From contig CAXXWD010000001.1 in NCBI GenBank assembly GCA_963667595.2, forward strand, positions 1,302,001 through 1,366,000: a stretch of DNA of 64,000 nucleotides, written 5' to 3'. Both the position numbers and the translations under genes were made by a program. The stretch is from JAHJQZ01 sp963667595 (GTDB lineage: Bacteria; Pseudomonadota; Alphaproteobacteria; Rhizobiales; Devosiaceae). Below are positions 9,347-19,384 of this stretch, one piece after another (within the stretch, counting starts at the first letter, position 1; each line of letters begins with the position of its first letter). A model generated the notes under the pieces. It had not been told where the DNA came from, did not search any database, and was given only the letters and a program-made list of their open reading frames with translations.

Positions 9347-9376
9347 CTTGAAGGCGAAAAGTGCCGCCCCTATATA
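9347..9376 (+). promoter_or_regulatory. Predicted RpoH (sigma-32) promoter of dnaK
   Basis: CTTGAA at 9347-9352 and CCCCTATATA at 9367-9376 are separated by 14 bases. This matches the heat-shock consensus of CTTGAA and CCCCAT-like boxes with family spacing. It lies about 110 bases before the dnaK start, inside the 318-base grpE-dnaK gap. No gene is seen in that gap and the rest of it shows no clear motif. Confidence 0.8.
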
Positions 9377-9484
9377 CGCCGCAACGCCGGGTGCTTCATC
9401 GCTTCCGGCCATTCCCTGTTAGGGGTCTGGCGAAAACGCTGCCGTTCGGGGCGCGAGTCGGACCTGCTGAGAAAGAGGTAGAAT

Positions 9485-11392
<1,908 letters not shown>

Positions 11393-11424
11393 TCCTTCGT
11401 TTCGAAACGGCATTCCTGAAACGG

Positions 11425-11449
11425 AAGCGGGCACGAATGTGCCCGCTTT
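11425..11449 (+). terminator. Stem-loop between dnaK and dnaJ
   Basis: A perfect 10-base stem (AAGCGGGCAC and its complement) closes a four-base loop, followed by only one further T. It is too weak in T residues to be a classic intrinsic terminator. It may attenuate read-through from dnaK to dnaJ or stabilise the dnaK transcript's 3' end. Confidence 0.55.
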
Positions 11450-11539
11450 GACGTCGGCCGGGCTCATCCCGGCCTTTAAAGCCCGTTTCCCCGTGCCTAT
11501 CTTGATCGCATTACCTTCATTTCAAACTGAAGACTTCCG

Positions 11540-12682
11540 ATGTCGGCGACAGATTATTATGAAACTCTGGGCGTAAGCCGCGATGCCGATGAGGCAGCGC
11601 TGAAATCGGCTTATCGCAAGCTCGCCATGAAGTTTCACCCGGACCGCAATCCGGGCGACGAAAGCGCCGAGCACAGGTTCAAGGAAATCAACGAGGCCTA
11701 CGATACCCTCAAGGACCCGCAAAAGCGCGCGGCCTATGACCGATACGGACACGCCGCCTTTACCCAGGGCGGCATGGGCCATCGCGGCGCCGGCGGCGGA
11801 TTCGGCCCGGATTTCGGCGCCTCCATGTCGGACATTTTCGACGACCTGTTCGGCGAATTCATGGGCGGTGGACGCAATCGCGGTGGCTCCCAGGCGCGCT
11901 TCCGTGGCTCCGATCTCCGCTACAATCTCGAAATTTCCCTGGAAGAAGCCTTTGCCGGCGCCACCGTCGATATCGACGTGCCCTCGCTGTCGACCTGCGA
12001 AACCTGCCACGGCACCGGCGCCAAGCCGGGCACCGGCATGTCAACCTGTCCCACCTGCCATGGCCATGGCAAGGTGCGCGCCGCTTCCGGCTTTTTCACC
12101 ATCGAACGCACCTGCCCGACCTGTAACGGGCGCGGTGAGATCATGGATCAGCCTTGCACCGATTGCGGCGGCGATGGCCGACGCCAGCAAAACCGCAAGC
12201 TTTCGGTCGACGTGCCCAAAGGCATCGAGGACGGGACCCGCATCCGGCTCGCCAACGAAGGCGAAGCGGGCCTCAGGGGCGGTCCACCGGGCGATCTTTA
12301 TATTTTCGTCTCGATCAAGCCGCACGATCTGTTCAAGCGCGATGGCGCCGATCTTTACGCCCGTGTCCCGATCGCCATGACCACGGCGGCACTGGGCGGC
12401 GAGTTCGAGGTGCCGACCCTCGATGGTGCGCGGGCGCGGGTCAAGGTCGCCCCCGGCACCCAGGCCGGCCAACGCATCCGGCTCAAATCCAAGGGCATGC
12501 CGGTTCTTCGGCAGAACCAGACCGGCGATCTTTACGTCCAGCTCGATGTCGAGACGCCGCAAAATCTCAACAAGCGCCAACGCGAACTGCTTGAGGAATT
12601 CGAAAAACTGTCGACCCACGACAATTCCCCGACCTCAGACAATTTCTTCGAAAAGCTCAAGGGCTGGTTCGAAAAACTGTAA
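11540..12682 (+). CDS. dnaJ: Chaperone protein DnaJ (Hsp40)
   Basis: DnaJ delivers substrates to DnaK and stimulates its ATPase. The J domain has the HPD triad at residues 33-35, followed by a Gly/Phe-rich linker. Four CxxCxGxG zinc motifs are present in order: CETCHGTG, CPTCHGHG, CPTCNGRG and CTDCGGDG. The 380-residue length is normal. It lies 147 bases after dnaK, and the start follows closely on an AT-rich stretch that could hold its own promoter. Confidence 0.97.
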   Translation: MSATDYYETLGVSRDADEAALKSAYRKLAMKFHPDRNPGDESAEHRFKEINEAYDTLKDPQKRAAYDRYGHAAFTQGGMGHRGAGGGFGPDFGASMSDIFDDLFGEFMGGGRNRGGSQARFRGSDLRYNLEISLEEAFAGATVDIDVPSLSTCETCHGTGAKPGTGMSTCPTCHGHGKVRAASGFFTIERTCPTCNGRGEIMDQPCTDCGGDGRRQQNRKLSVDVPKGIEDGTRIRLANEGEAGLRGGPPGDLYIFVSIKPHDLFKRDGADLYARVPIAMTTAALGGEFEVPTLDGARARVKVAPGTQAGQRIRLKSKGMPVLRQNQTGDLYVQLDVETPQNLNKRQRELLEEFEKLSTHDNSPTSDNFFEKLKGWFEKL

Positions 12683-12686
12683 GGGG

Positions 12687-12915
12687 CTGGTTCTGCCCTT
12701 CGGCGTCGGCGGCATGGCGGCCAGCCAGCGTTCGGGCGTTCAATCACCTGTGCGATATCGTGTTCAGGCTCGGCGCCCCGATCGCCCCACTCGACATCCA
12801 CATTTGGCCGCCGAAGAGCGCTTTCGACGAGACCGGCAAACGGGTCGATGAGATCGCCATCGAGCGCGCCGACATTCTTTGCGATACCCTGGTCCGGCGC
12901 GCCGACAAATGGGGA
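12687..12915 (+). pseudogene. Remnant of an NAD(P)H-dependent FMN reductase-like gene
   Basis: Just after the dnaJ stop, one frame reads 'LVLPFGVGGMAASQRS'. After about position 12730 the next frame continues 'RAFNHLCDIVFRLGAPIAP' and then 'AFDETGKRVDE'. Together these resemble the C-terminal half of NADPH-dependent FMN reductases (glycine-rich loop, helix, 'LGA..P', 'FDE.G.L.DE'). The N-terminal half is missing and a frame change breaks the rest, so it cannot make the full protein. The assignment rests on pattern recognition only. The remaining bases up to pyrF show no other gene. Confidence 0.45.
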
Positions 12916-12986
12916 CGCCTTCGATCTTGCGGCACGGCGTCTGGTGTGCGACTGGACCGCAATGGAGCAATGGGAAGGATTTTGAC

Positions 12987-13760
12987 ATGGCGGACGACCG
13001 TCTGATCGTTGCACTCGACCTCAAGGGGCGGGCGGAGGCGGAACGTCTCGTCGACAGGCTCGGCGAGACCGTCTCGTTCTACAAGATCGGCTACGAACTG
13101 GTTTACGGCGGGGACGGGCTTGCTTTCGGCAAAGAGCTGATCGCCGCCGGCAAGCAGGTCTTTTTCGATCTGAAACTTTTCGACATCGAAAACACGGTCG
13201 AAAAGGGCGTCGCCGCCATCGCTGCGACCGGCGCGACGTTTCTGACCGTACATGGCTATCCCAAGGTCATGGAAGCGGCCGCGCGCGCCGCCGCCGGCAC
13301 CTCTCTGGGCATTCTCGGGGTGACGGTTCTGACCTCCTATGACAGCGACGATATGATGGAAGCCGGCTACGACCGCGACGTCGAAAGCATCGTGGGGTTG
13401 CGGGCGCATCAGGCCAAGCTCGCCGGGATCCGTGGCATCGTCTGTTCGCCGCTCGAAGCCGCCCTGACCCGTACCCTTATCGGCGAAGACATGGCGGTGG
13501 TGACGCCGGGCATTCGGCCGGGCGAAACGGGCAATGACGAGCAGAAGCGCACCCTGACGCCGACCGAGGCCATCGAAGATGGCGCCAGCCATCTCGTCAT
13601 CGGCCGCCCGATCACCGCGGCGCCCGATCCGGTCCTGGCCGCCAAGGCCATTCTTGACGAAATGTCCAGGGCCGAATTCTATATCGACGCCAAGGCCGAG
13701 GATGACGCGTATGACGATCATCATGACCATGATCATTATCACCACGGCCATGAGCATTGA
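12987..13760 (+). CDS. pyrF: Orotidine 5'-phosphate decarboxylase with His-rich tail
   Basis: PyrF converts orotidine monophosphate to UMP, the last step of pyrimidine synthesis. The ATG at 12987 is preceded by GGAAGGA at good spacing and gives 'MADDRLIVALDLKG'. The catalytic region 'VFFDLKLFDIENTV' with the conserved D-x-K-x-x-D pattern and the C-terminal 'VTPGIRP' and 'LVIGRPIT' are intact. After the usual end, the protein runs into an acidic and histidine-rich tail. The last 15 of 257 residues contain eight histidines. Such a tail is not part of the normal enzyme fold and may bind metal. Confidence 0.95.
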   Translation: MADDRLIVALDLKGRAEAERLVDRLGETVSFYKIGYELVYGGDGLAFGKELIAAGKQVFFDLKLFDIENTVEKGVAAIAATGATFLTVHGYPKVMEAAARAAAGTSLGILGVTVLTSYDSDDMMEAGYDRDVESIVGLRAHQAKLAGIRGIVCSPLEAALTRTLIGEDMAVVTPGIRPGETGNDEQKRTLTPTEAIEDGASHLVIGRPITAAPDPVLAAKAILDEMSRAEFYIDAKAEDDAYDDHHDHDHYHHGHEH

Positions 13761-13850
13761 GGATCGCATGCGCCAACACGTGATCTTGGCTCTTGGCCCG
13801 GACCGCCTGCCTTTGCTATAGGCTTTGGGCGGAAACAAGAGGCAAGGCTC

Positions 13851-14663
13851 ATGTCAAATCTCACGGTTGTGGTGATCGCCGGCGCCGCCGGGCGCATGGG
13901 TCAGGCCAATCTCAAGGCCGTTTTGGCAACCGAAGGGCTCGCCATTGGCGGCGCGCTCGAAAAACCCGGATCGGACGCCATTGGCAAGGACATCGGCACG
14001 CTGGCCGGTCTCGAGCCGCTTGGCGTCAGCGTCACCGATGATATCGCCACGGCGCTCGAGGGCGCCGATATCGTGCTCGATTTCACATCGCCCGCGGCAA
14101 GCCTGGCGCTTGCCAACGAGACCGCCGCGCGCGGGCTCGTTCACGTCATCGGAACGACCGGCTGTTCGGCCGAGGACGACGCCGCATTCCGCGCGGCCGC
14201 CGACGCCGGCGCGCGCATCGTCAAGTCGGGCAATTTCTCGCTCGGCGTCAATCTGCTGATCGAACTGGTAAAAAAGGCCGCCGGCGTACTTGGACCCGAC
14301 TGGGATGCTGAAATCGTCGAAATGCATCACAATCGAAAGGTCGATGCCCCGTCGGGCACCGCCCTGATGCTTGGCAAGGCCGTGGCCGAAGCGCGCGGGA
14401 CGAATTTCGACCAATCGGCCGTCTACGCCCGTCAGGGCCATACCGGCGCCCGGAAAAAGGGCGAAATCGGTTTTGCCGCATTGCGAGGGGGCAATGTTAT
14501 CGGCGAACACAGCGTGATGCTCGTCGGACCGAACGAGCGGATCGAGCTTTCCCACAAGGCCCAGGACCGGGCGCTGTTCGCCGACGGCGCCATACGCGCC
14601 GCGCTCTGGGCAAAAGACAGACCTCAAGGCTACTATCAAATGGCCGACGTGCTCGGCTTCTAA
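13851..14663 (+). CDS. dapB: 4-hydroxy-tetrahydrodipicolinate reductase
   Basis: DapB carries out an NAD(P)H-dependent reduction in the diaminopimelate/lysine pathway that feeds peptidoglycan. The N-terminal Rossmann loop is 'VVIAGAAGRMGQANLKAV'. The substrate motif 'EMHHNRKVDAPSGTALMLG' contains the catalytic His and Lys, and 'KSGNFSLGVNLL' is also conserved. The 270-residue length is normal. It is followed after 15 bases by gpmA, an adjacency common in Rhizobiales. Confidence 0.96.
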   Translation: MSNLTVVVIAGAAGRMGQANLKAVLATEGLAIGGALEKPGSDAIGKDIGTLAGLEPLGVSVTDDIATALEGADIVLDFTSPAASLALANETAARGLVHVIGTTGCSAEDDAAFRAAADAGARIVKSGNFSLGVNLLIELVKKAAGVLGPDWDAEIVEMHHNRKVDAPSGTALMLGKAVAEARGTNFDQSAVYARQGHTGARKKGEIGFAALRGGNVIGEHSVMLVGPNERIELSHKAQDRALFADGAIRAALWAKDRPQGYYQMADVLGF

Positions 14664-14678
14664 CCGCAAGGACCCCCC

Positions 14679-15290
14679 ATGACTGGCACACTCATTCTCA
14701 TCCGCCACGGACAGAGCGAATGGAACCTGCTTAACCTCTTTACCGGCTGGAAAAACCCCGACTTGACCGAAAAGGGCGTCGAAGAAGCCCGCGCCGCCGG
14801 TCGTCTGGTCAAGGCCAAGGGCTACAAGCCGGACCTCTACTACACCTCCGCCCTCAGGCGCGCCCAGCACACGCTCGACCTCATCCTTGAGGAAATGGGC
14901 GTGGTCAACCTGACCATCGTGCGCAATCAGGCCCTTAACGAGCGCGATTATGGCGATCTTTCCGGCCTCAACAAGGACGACGCCCGTAAGAAATGGGGCG
15001 AGGAGCAGGTGCATCTGTGGCGCCGGTCCTATGACGTGCCCCCTCCCGGCGGCGAAAGCCTCGAAAACACCGCCCAGCGCGTTCTGCCCTATTACGACGC
15101 CGAGATCGAACCCAAGGTGGCCGCCGGCCAGACAATTCTGGTCGCCGCACACGGCAACTCGCTGCGCGCCCTGGTGATGAAGCTTGAAAAGCTCAGCCCC
15201 GAGGAAATCGTCAAGCGCGAAATCGGCACCGGCGAACCGATCATCTATCGTGTCGCCAATGACGGCTCGGCGACCAAGATCCCGAACTGA
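14679..15290 (+). CDS. gpmA: 2,3-bisphosphoglycerate-dependent phosphoglycerate mutase
   Basis: This enzyme interconverts 3- and 2-phosphoglycerate in glycolysis and gluconeogenesis. The phosphohistidine motif LIRHGQSEWN places the catalytic His at residue 10. 'ALNERDYGDLSGLNK' and 'AAHGNSLRALVM' supply the other active-site residues. At 203 residues it is the short alphaproteobacterial form, which lacks part of the loop found in the enteric enzyme. A strong stem-loop follows at 15325. Confidence 0.95.
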   Translation: MTGTLILIRHGQSEWNLLNLFTGWKNPDLTEKGVEEARAAGRLVKAKGYKPDLYYTSALRRAQHTLDLILEEMGVVNLTIVRNQALNERDYGDLSGLNKDDARKKWGEEQVHLWRRSYDVPPPGGESLENTAQRVLPYYDAEIEPKVAAGQTILVAAHGNSLRALVMKLEKLSPEEIVKREIGTGEPIIYRVANDGSATKIPN

Positions 15291-15324
15291 TTTTTTCGGC
15301 GTTACAAACGCCTGACTTGATTTC

Positions 15325-15354
15325 CGACCCCGAAACGCGCTTGTTTCGGGGTCG
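15325..15354. terminator. Perfect stem-loop downstream of gpmA
   Basis: CGACCCCGAAAC pairs perfectly with its complement over 12 bases around a six-base loop. There is no T-run after it on either strand, so it may act as a transcript-stabilising hairpin or a weak terminator between gpmA and the toxin-antitoxin genes. Confidence 0.55.
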
Positions 15355-15378
15355 AACTATGTTCATCGGAGATGACAC

Positions 15379-15621
15379 ATGGCCAATTCGATTATCGTCA
15401 AGGCGGAATGGGATTCGGACGCCAAGGTTTGGGTTGCCACGACCGAGGATATCGCCGGATTCGTCGCCGAAGCGGATAGCTTCGATGCCCTGCAGCCAAG
15501 GGTGATGGCGGTATTGGCCGACCTGATCGAACTCAACGGCTTCGAATCCGATCTGGTCGAAATCCCCGTTCATATTGTCGCCAGTCGAACCGATAGGCTG
15601 GAAAATCCGCAGGCAGCTTAA
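15379..15621 (+). CDS. DUF1902 protein, probable HicB-like antitoxin
   Basis: An 80-residue protein beginning 'MANSIIVKAEWDSDAKVWVA' with 'TEDIAGFVAEADSFDAL'. This is the partial RNase-H-like fold of DUF1902 and HicB antitoxins (strand, W/VA, then a D-I-x-G-hydrophobic turn). It has no separate DNA-binding domain. A HicA-like toxin gene follows 112 bases later. GGAG about 8 bases before the ATG supports the start. The antitoxin function is inferred from family and neighbour. Confidence 0.75.
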   Translation: MANSIIVKAEWDSDAKVWVATTEDIAGFVAEADSFDALQPRVMAVLADLIELNGFESDLVEIPVHIVASRTDRLENPQAA

Positions 15622-15733
15622 TGCACTTATCCCTGTTGTTCACTTCATCAACATAGGCATAGAGCATGGCTATGGTTGCGGAATCTGGGTGTGGTAACTC
15701 AAGACAAGACAATTGATTCGGTAAGCACCTACG

Positions 15734-15928
15734 ATGGCCGGCTTTTACCGCGAATTAACGAAATTTCTTCTTGAAGCCGGCTGCATTTTCGTTCGCGAAG
15801 GCAAGGGCGACCACGAAATCTGGTTCTCGCCGATCAACGGAAAGCATTTTGCCGTCGATAAGGGTACCAAGTCCCGCCATACCGCCAATGAAACGCTGAA
15901 GCAGGCCGGTCTGGCCAAGGCTTTTTAG
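15734..15928 (+). CDS. HicA-family toxin (mRNA interferase-like)
   Basis: A 64-residue protein with the small double-stranded-RNA-binding-like HicA fold: 'REL..FLLEAGCIFVREGKG' followed by DHEIWFSP. The histidine in that motif corresponds to the catalytic histidine of HicA toxins. The tail 'HTANETLKQAGLAKAF' is typical. It probably forms a toxin-antitoxin pair with the DUF1902 gene upstream. The gap of 112 bases is longer than usual for such pairs, so it may have its own promoter. The stop overlaps the convergent alkyltransferase gene by four bases. Confidence 0.8.
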   Translation: MAGFYRELTKFLLEAGCIFVREGKGDHEIWFSPINGKHFAVDKGTKSRHTANETLKQAGLAKAF

Positions 15929-16785
15929 GTCGCCGCCACCCCAGCTTCCCAGCCGAGAATGGCGCGCTTGCGTATGAGGCCCCAATGGTAGCCGGTCAGC
16001 TTGCCGGTCGAGCCGACGACGCGGTGGCACGGGACGACGAACGAGATCGGGTTTTTGCCGACGGCGGCGCCAACGGCACGGGAAGCGGTCGGACGACCGA
16101 TTTCGTCGGCAATGGCGCCATAGGTGGTGGCGCTGCCGAAAGGAATGCCGAGCAAGGTCTGCCACACCCTCACTTCGAAATCGGTGCCGATCAGCACCAC
16201 CCGCACCGGGTGATCAGGCGACCAGCGCGCCGGATCGAAAATCCTTTTGGCGATCGGCAGCACTTCGGCGTCGTCGTGACGATAGTCGGCCTCCGGCCAA
16301 CGGCTTTTTAAGTCCGCTATGCCGGTTTCGATGTCACCGTCTTCAGCAAACCCGATACCGGCGAGGCCGTAATCGGTCACCACAAGCACCGCCAGCCCGA
16401 ACGGTGAGGGCGCCACGCCCCAGCGCATCGTCATGCCCCGGCCGCCGTCGCGCCAGGCACCGGGCGGCATGGCCGTATGGGTGACGAACAGATCGTGAAG
16501 GCGCGAGGTCGAACTGAGGCCCACTTCCAGGCTGGCATCGAGAAGGGTCGCCTTGTCGGCAAGCAGGTGCTTGGCATGGTCGAGCGCCACCGCCTGGGCG
16601 AAGCTTTTCGGCGTAAGCCCGCACCAGCGCCGGAAAAGATCCGTCAGCTGCCGCTGGTTGAACCCGAGCGCTTTGGCAAACCGATCCATATCGAGCGCAT
16701 CCGGTGGCGTTGCCGAGATATAGCCAATCGCCGTCTTGACGGTCTCGTAGTCTTTGTCCGGGCTAATGAGCATGTTCTTTGTCAT
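15925..16785 (-). CDS. AraC-type HTH fused to methylated-DNA-protein cysteine methyltransferase
   Basis: A two-part DNA repair protein of 286 residues. Residues about 15-110 form an AraC-like helix-turn-helix region ('FAKALGFNQRQLTDLFRRW', 'ASLEVGLSSTSRLHDLF'). The C-terminal half is an Ogt/MGMT domain with the alkyl-acceptor motif VPCHRVVG (cysteine near 253) and 'GSATTYGAIADEIGRP'. It lacks the N-terminal zinc methyl-phosphotriester domain of full Ada, so it is a shortened Ada-like protein. It should remove O6-alkyl groups from guanine and may also act as a regulator. Confidence 0.9.
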   Translation of the reverse strand: MTKNMLISPDKDYETVKTAIGYISATPPDALDMDRFAKALGFNQRQLTDLFRRWCGLTPKSFAQAVALDHAKHLLADKATLLDASLEVGLSSTSRLHDLFVTHTAMPPGAWRDGGRGMTMRWGVAPSPFGLAVLVVTDYGLAGIGFAEDGDIETGIADLKSRWPEADYRHDDAEVLPIAKRIFDPARWSPDHPVRVVLIGTDFEVRVWQTLLGIPFGSATTYGAIADEIGRPTASRAVGAAVGKNPISFVVPCHRVVGSTGKLTGYHWGLIRKRAILGWEAGVAAT

Positions 16786-17069
16786 GATGCACCAAAGCTA
16801 GCCGAGCTTTCGGTGCCCGGCGACCCGGTTTTGACGATCCCCTCACACTCTGGCGTGACGAGGCGTCAGCAGCGCTAAAAAACCGGACCTTTCCATTTCA
16901 GGTTTGAATCGCATGGATCGTGCTCCCGAGCACCCTCCGTTTTTCAATAGAAACGCACGCCGCGCCCAAGCCCTTGAAGAATCGCGTTTCCGAACGGATA
17001 ACCGGCTTTGCCGATCCTGGAAACGCTCGAGGGAACCGGCACAACAGGTCGAACCGGAGCGAGAAAACG

Positions 17070-17729
17070 ATGGCGACACCAGCCGGACACTCAAAACTGA
17101 AGCCAGCGGACATCGAGGCGCTGTTTGCCGCCTTCGCGGCGGCCAATCCCGAGCCGAAGGGCGAACTCGACTATGTCAACGCCTTTACGCTGCTCGTGGC
17201 CGTTGTCCTGTCCGCCCAGGCCACCGATGCCGGCGTCAACAAGGCAACCAAAGCGCTGTTCGCCATTGCCGATACACCACAAAAGATGGTTGCCCTCGGC
17301 CTTGACGGCATCACCGAACACATCAAGTCGATCGGGCTTTTCCGCAACAAGGCCAAAAATGTCCTGGCGCTTTCCCAAAAGCTGATCGCCGAATATGACT
17401 CGCAAGTGCCGGAAAACCGCGAGGCTCTGGAAAGTCTGCCAGGCGTTGGACGCAAGACGGCCAATGTCGTTCTGAACATCGCCTTTCACCAGCCGACCAT
17501 GGCGGTCGACACGCATATTTTTCGCCTCGGCAACCGGATCGGACTGGCCCCAGGCAAGACGCCGCGCGAGGTTGAGGACATTCTCGACATCGTCATTCCC
17601 GATCCCTATCGCCTTCACGCCCATCACTGGCTGATCCTGCACGGGCGCTATGTGTGCAAGGCACGCAAGCCCGATTGTCCGAACTGCATCATCAGAGCCT
17701 GGTGCCGTTACGAGGCCAAGACCGAATAG
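17070..17729 (+). CDS. nth: Endonuclease III
   Basis: A base-excision DNA glycosylase/AP lyase acting on oxidised pyrimidines. The HhH motif LPGVGRKTANVVLN has the catalytic lysine at residue 129, and the aspartate of AVDTHI is at 147. A 4Fe-4S cluster is formed by C196, C203, C206 and C212 in the expected C-x6-C-x2-C-x5-C spacing. The ATG at 17070 with GGAGCGAG upstream gives 219 residues, a normal size. An in-frame ATG at 16920 would add an unlikely extension. Confidence 0.95.
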   Translation: MATPAGHSKLKPADIEALFAAFAAANPEPKGELDYVNAFTLLVAVVLSAQATDAGVNKATKALFAIADTPQKMVALGLDGITEHIKSIGLFRNKAKNVLALSQKLIAEYDSQVPENREALESLPGVGRKTANVVLNIAFHQPTMAVDTHIFRLGNRIGLAPGKTPREVEDILDIVIPDPYRLHAHHWLILHGRYVCKARKPDCPNCIIRAWCRYEAKTE

Positions 17730-17785
17730 ACCAAGGTTTTGGGAACCGCTGGAACGGTTTCGGTTCGCTCTTGGAAATAGAAAAG

Positions 17786-17801
17786 TGATTCACGTGAAAC
17801 T
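17786..17801. other. parS-like centromere site A
   Basis: TGATTCACGTGAAACT matches the ParB-binding consensus TGTTTCACGTGAAACA at 14 of 16 positions. It is intergenic, between nth and the PfkB kinase gene, about 12 kb to the left of the probable origin. Confidence 0.85.
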
Positions 17802-17888
17802 GCGGCGCCAAATCCGCTTTGCCGGCACGGGGCGAGCCGATACACTTCGCCAAGATGGATTTCGCCAACCAAGGAGAACACAAACGCC

Positions 17889-18890
17889 ATGACCGACACG
17901 GTTTTCGATGTCTTGACCATAGGCAATGCCATTACGGACGTCCTGGCGGAATCCGACGACGGTTTTCTCGAACGCGAAGGTATGACCAAGGGCATCATGC
18001 ATCTGGTCGAGGGCGAACGCGCCGATTACCTTTATGACCTGATGCCGGAAGACAAGCGGCAGATTTCCGGCGGCAGCGCCGCCAATACCGCCGTCGGCGT
18101 CACCTCGCTCGGCGGTCGCGCGGCCTTTGTCGGCAAGGTGGCAGACGACGATATCGGTCATTTCTACACCGAGGACCTGCAATCGGCCGGCGTCAGCTAC
18201 ACCACACCCTGGCTGGAACACGGCTCCGGTTCGGGCCGCTCGATGATCCTGATCACGCCGGACGGCGAGCGCACCATGAACACCTATCTCGGCGCCTGCC
18301 ACAATCTGACCGATCAGGACATTCTCGAAGACGACATCAGCGGCGCTGAAATCACTTTCATGGAAGGCTATCTGTGGGATCCGCCGGAGGCCAAGCGCGC
18401 CTTCGTCAAGGCGGCCGAAATCGCCCATCGGCACGGGCGCGCCGCCGCCATCACCCTATCCGATCCGTTCTGCGTCAACCGCTTCCGCGGCGAATTCCTT
18501 GATCTCATGCGGTCGAAGACCGTCGACTACGTTTTCGCCAATCTTGAAGAGCTGAAAGCCCTTTACGGCACCGACGATGTCGGCGCCGCCGTTCGCCAAA
18601 TCGGCAGTGACTGCCGTATCGCCGCCATCACCATGGGCGCGCGCGGCGCCATGGCGGTGCGCAATGGCGAGGTGATGACCGTGCCGGCCTATCCGGTCGA
18701 ACGCGTCGCCGATGCCACCGGCGCGGGCGATCTTTTCGCCTCGGGTTTCCTGCTCGGCATCGCCCGCGGCCTCGATACCGAAAAAGCCCTGCACCTGGGC
18801 GCCATGTCGGCTTCCGAGATCATTTCCCATGTTGGCGCAAGGCCACAAAGCAGCCTTGCCGAAATGGGCAAGACCCTTGGGTTGCTGTAG
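17889..18890 (+). CDS. PfkB-family adenosine kinase
   Basis: A 333-residue sugar/nucleoside kinase of the PfkB fold. 'ISGGSAANTAVGVTSLGG' (from residue 59) is the first PfkB signature. 'DATGAGDLFASGFLLG' contains the anion hole and the catalytic aspartate at residue 281. Relatives in Rhizobiales are annotated as adenosine kinase, which phosphorylates adenosine to AMP. The substrate is inferred from family, and ribokinase-like activity cannot be excluded. A parS-like site lies about 90 bases upstream. Confidence 0.85.
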   Translation: MTDTVFDVLTIGNAITDVLAESDDGFLEREGMTKGIMHLVEGERADYLYDLMPEDKRQISGGSAANTAVGVTSLGGRAAFVGKVADDDIGHFYTEDLQSAGVSYTTPWLEHGSGSGRSMILITPDGERTMNTYLGACHNLTDQDILEDDISGAEITFMEGYLWDPPEAKRAFVKAAEIAHRHGRAAAITLSDPFCVNRFRGEFLDLMRSKTVDYVFANLEELKALYGTDDVGAAVRQIGSDCRIAAITMGARGAMAVRNGEVMTVPAYPVERVADATGAGDLFASGFLLGIARGLDTEKALHLGAMSASEIISHVGARPQSSLAEMGKTLGLL

Positions 18891-18916
18891 GGAAGTCGAG
18901 AAGCTTTGAGGAAAAA

Positions 18917-19126
18917 GTGGCCACTTACAGAGAAATCCAGCATTGGGTTCAAGTGAACCACGGCTTCATGCCGAAAACATGTTGGATTGCGCATTGCAAG
19001 GAACTGAAAGGGCTACCTGTCTCGATAGCGCCAAATCGTCGTGACGCGTCAACGCGGCAAATCCGCTGTCCGATGAAAAAACGAAATGCAATATTTGCCG
19101 CTTTTGACCACTTCAACATGAAGTAA
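18917..19126 (+). CDS. Conserved small protein of unknown function
   Basis: A 69-residue protein starting at GTG 18917, with GAGGAAAAA just upstream. It reads 'YREIQHWVQVNHGFMPKTCW' then 'IAHCKELKGLPVSIAPNRR' and ends 'FDHFNMK'. This resembles a widespread family of small proteins with 'GF.PKTCWIAH.KE..GLP...APNRR' that has no assigned function and turns up sporadically near accessory genes. It follows the adenosine kinase by 26 bases. The Cys and His residues are conserved in the family as I remember it. Confidence 0.65.
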   Translation: MATYREIQHWVQVNHGFMPKTCWIAHCKELKGLPVSIAPNRRDASTRQIRCPMKKRNAIFAAFDHFNMK

Positions 19127-19150
19127 GGTCTTTCCCCAGTGGATTTCATC

Positions 19151-19300
19151 CGTTTCTGGACCCCGGCCTTCGCCGGGGTGACGGTGGGAGTTTGTCTGCC
19201 GCCTTTTTGTTCGCATCTGTGCCGGCTCTATGCATTCGTCATCTCAGCTTTCGAGCCGGGATCCAGCAGCGCGCAGGTCCTTGCGCGCTCTAGGGTACGT
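19151..19300. repeat. Tandem short palindromes of REP type
   Basis: ACCCCGGC at 19160 pairs with GCCGGGGT at 19172 around CTTC. This is the 'ACCCCGGCCTTCGCCGGGGT' palindrome commonly dispersed in alphaproteobacterial intergenic DNA. About 100 bases later AGCGCGCA and its complement flank GGTCCT. No gene is seen in this stretch between the small protein and coaA. Confidence 0.6.
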
Positions 19301-19384
19301 TCACAGAAACGCCGTCACTCCTGAAGTCCCGAACAGACCGGAAATGACAAAATACGCTCGTCGAGATCGGGCCTTTTTCGATCC

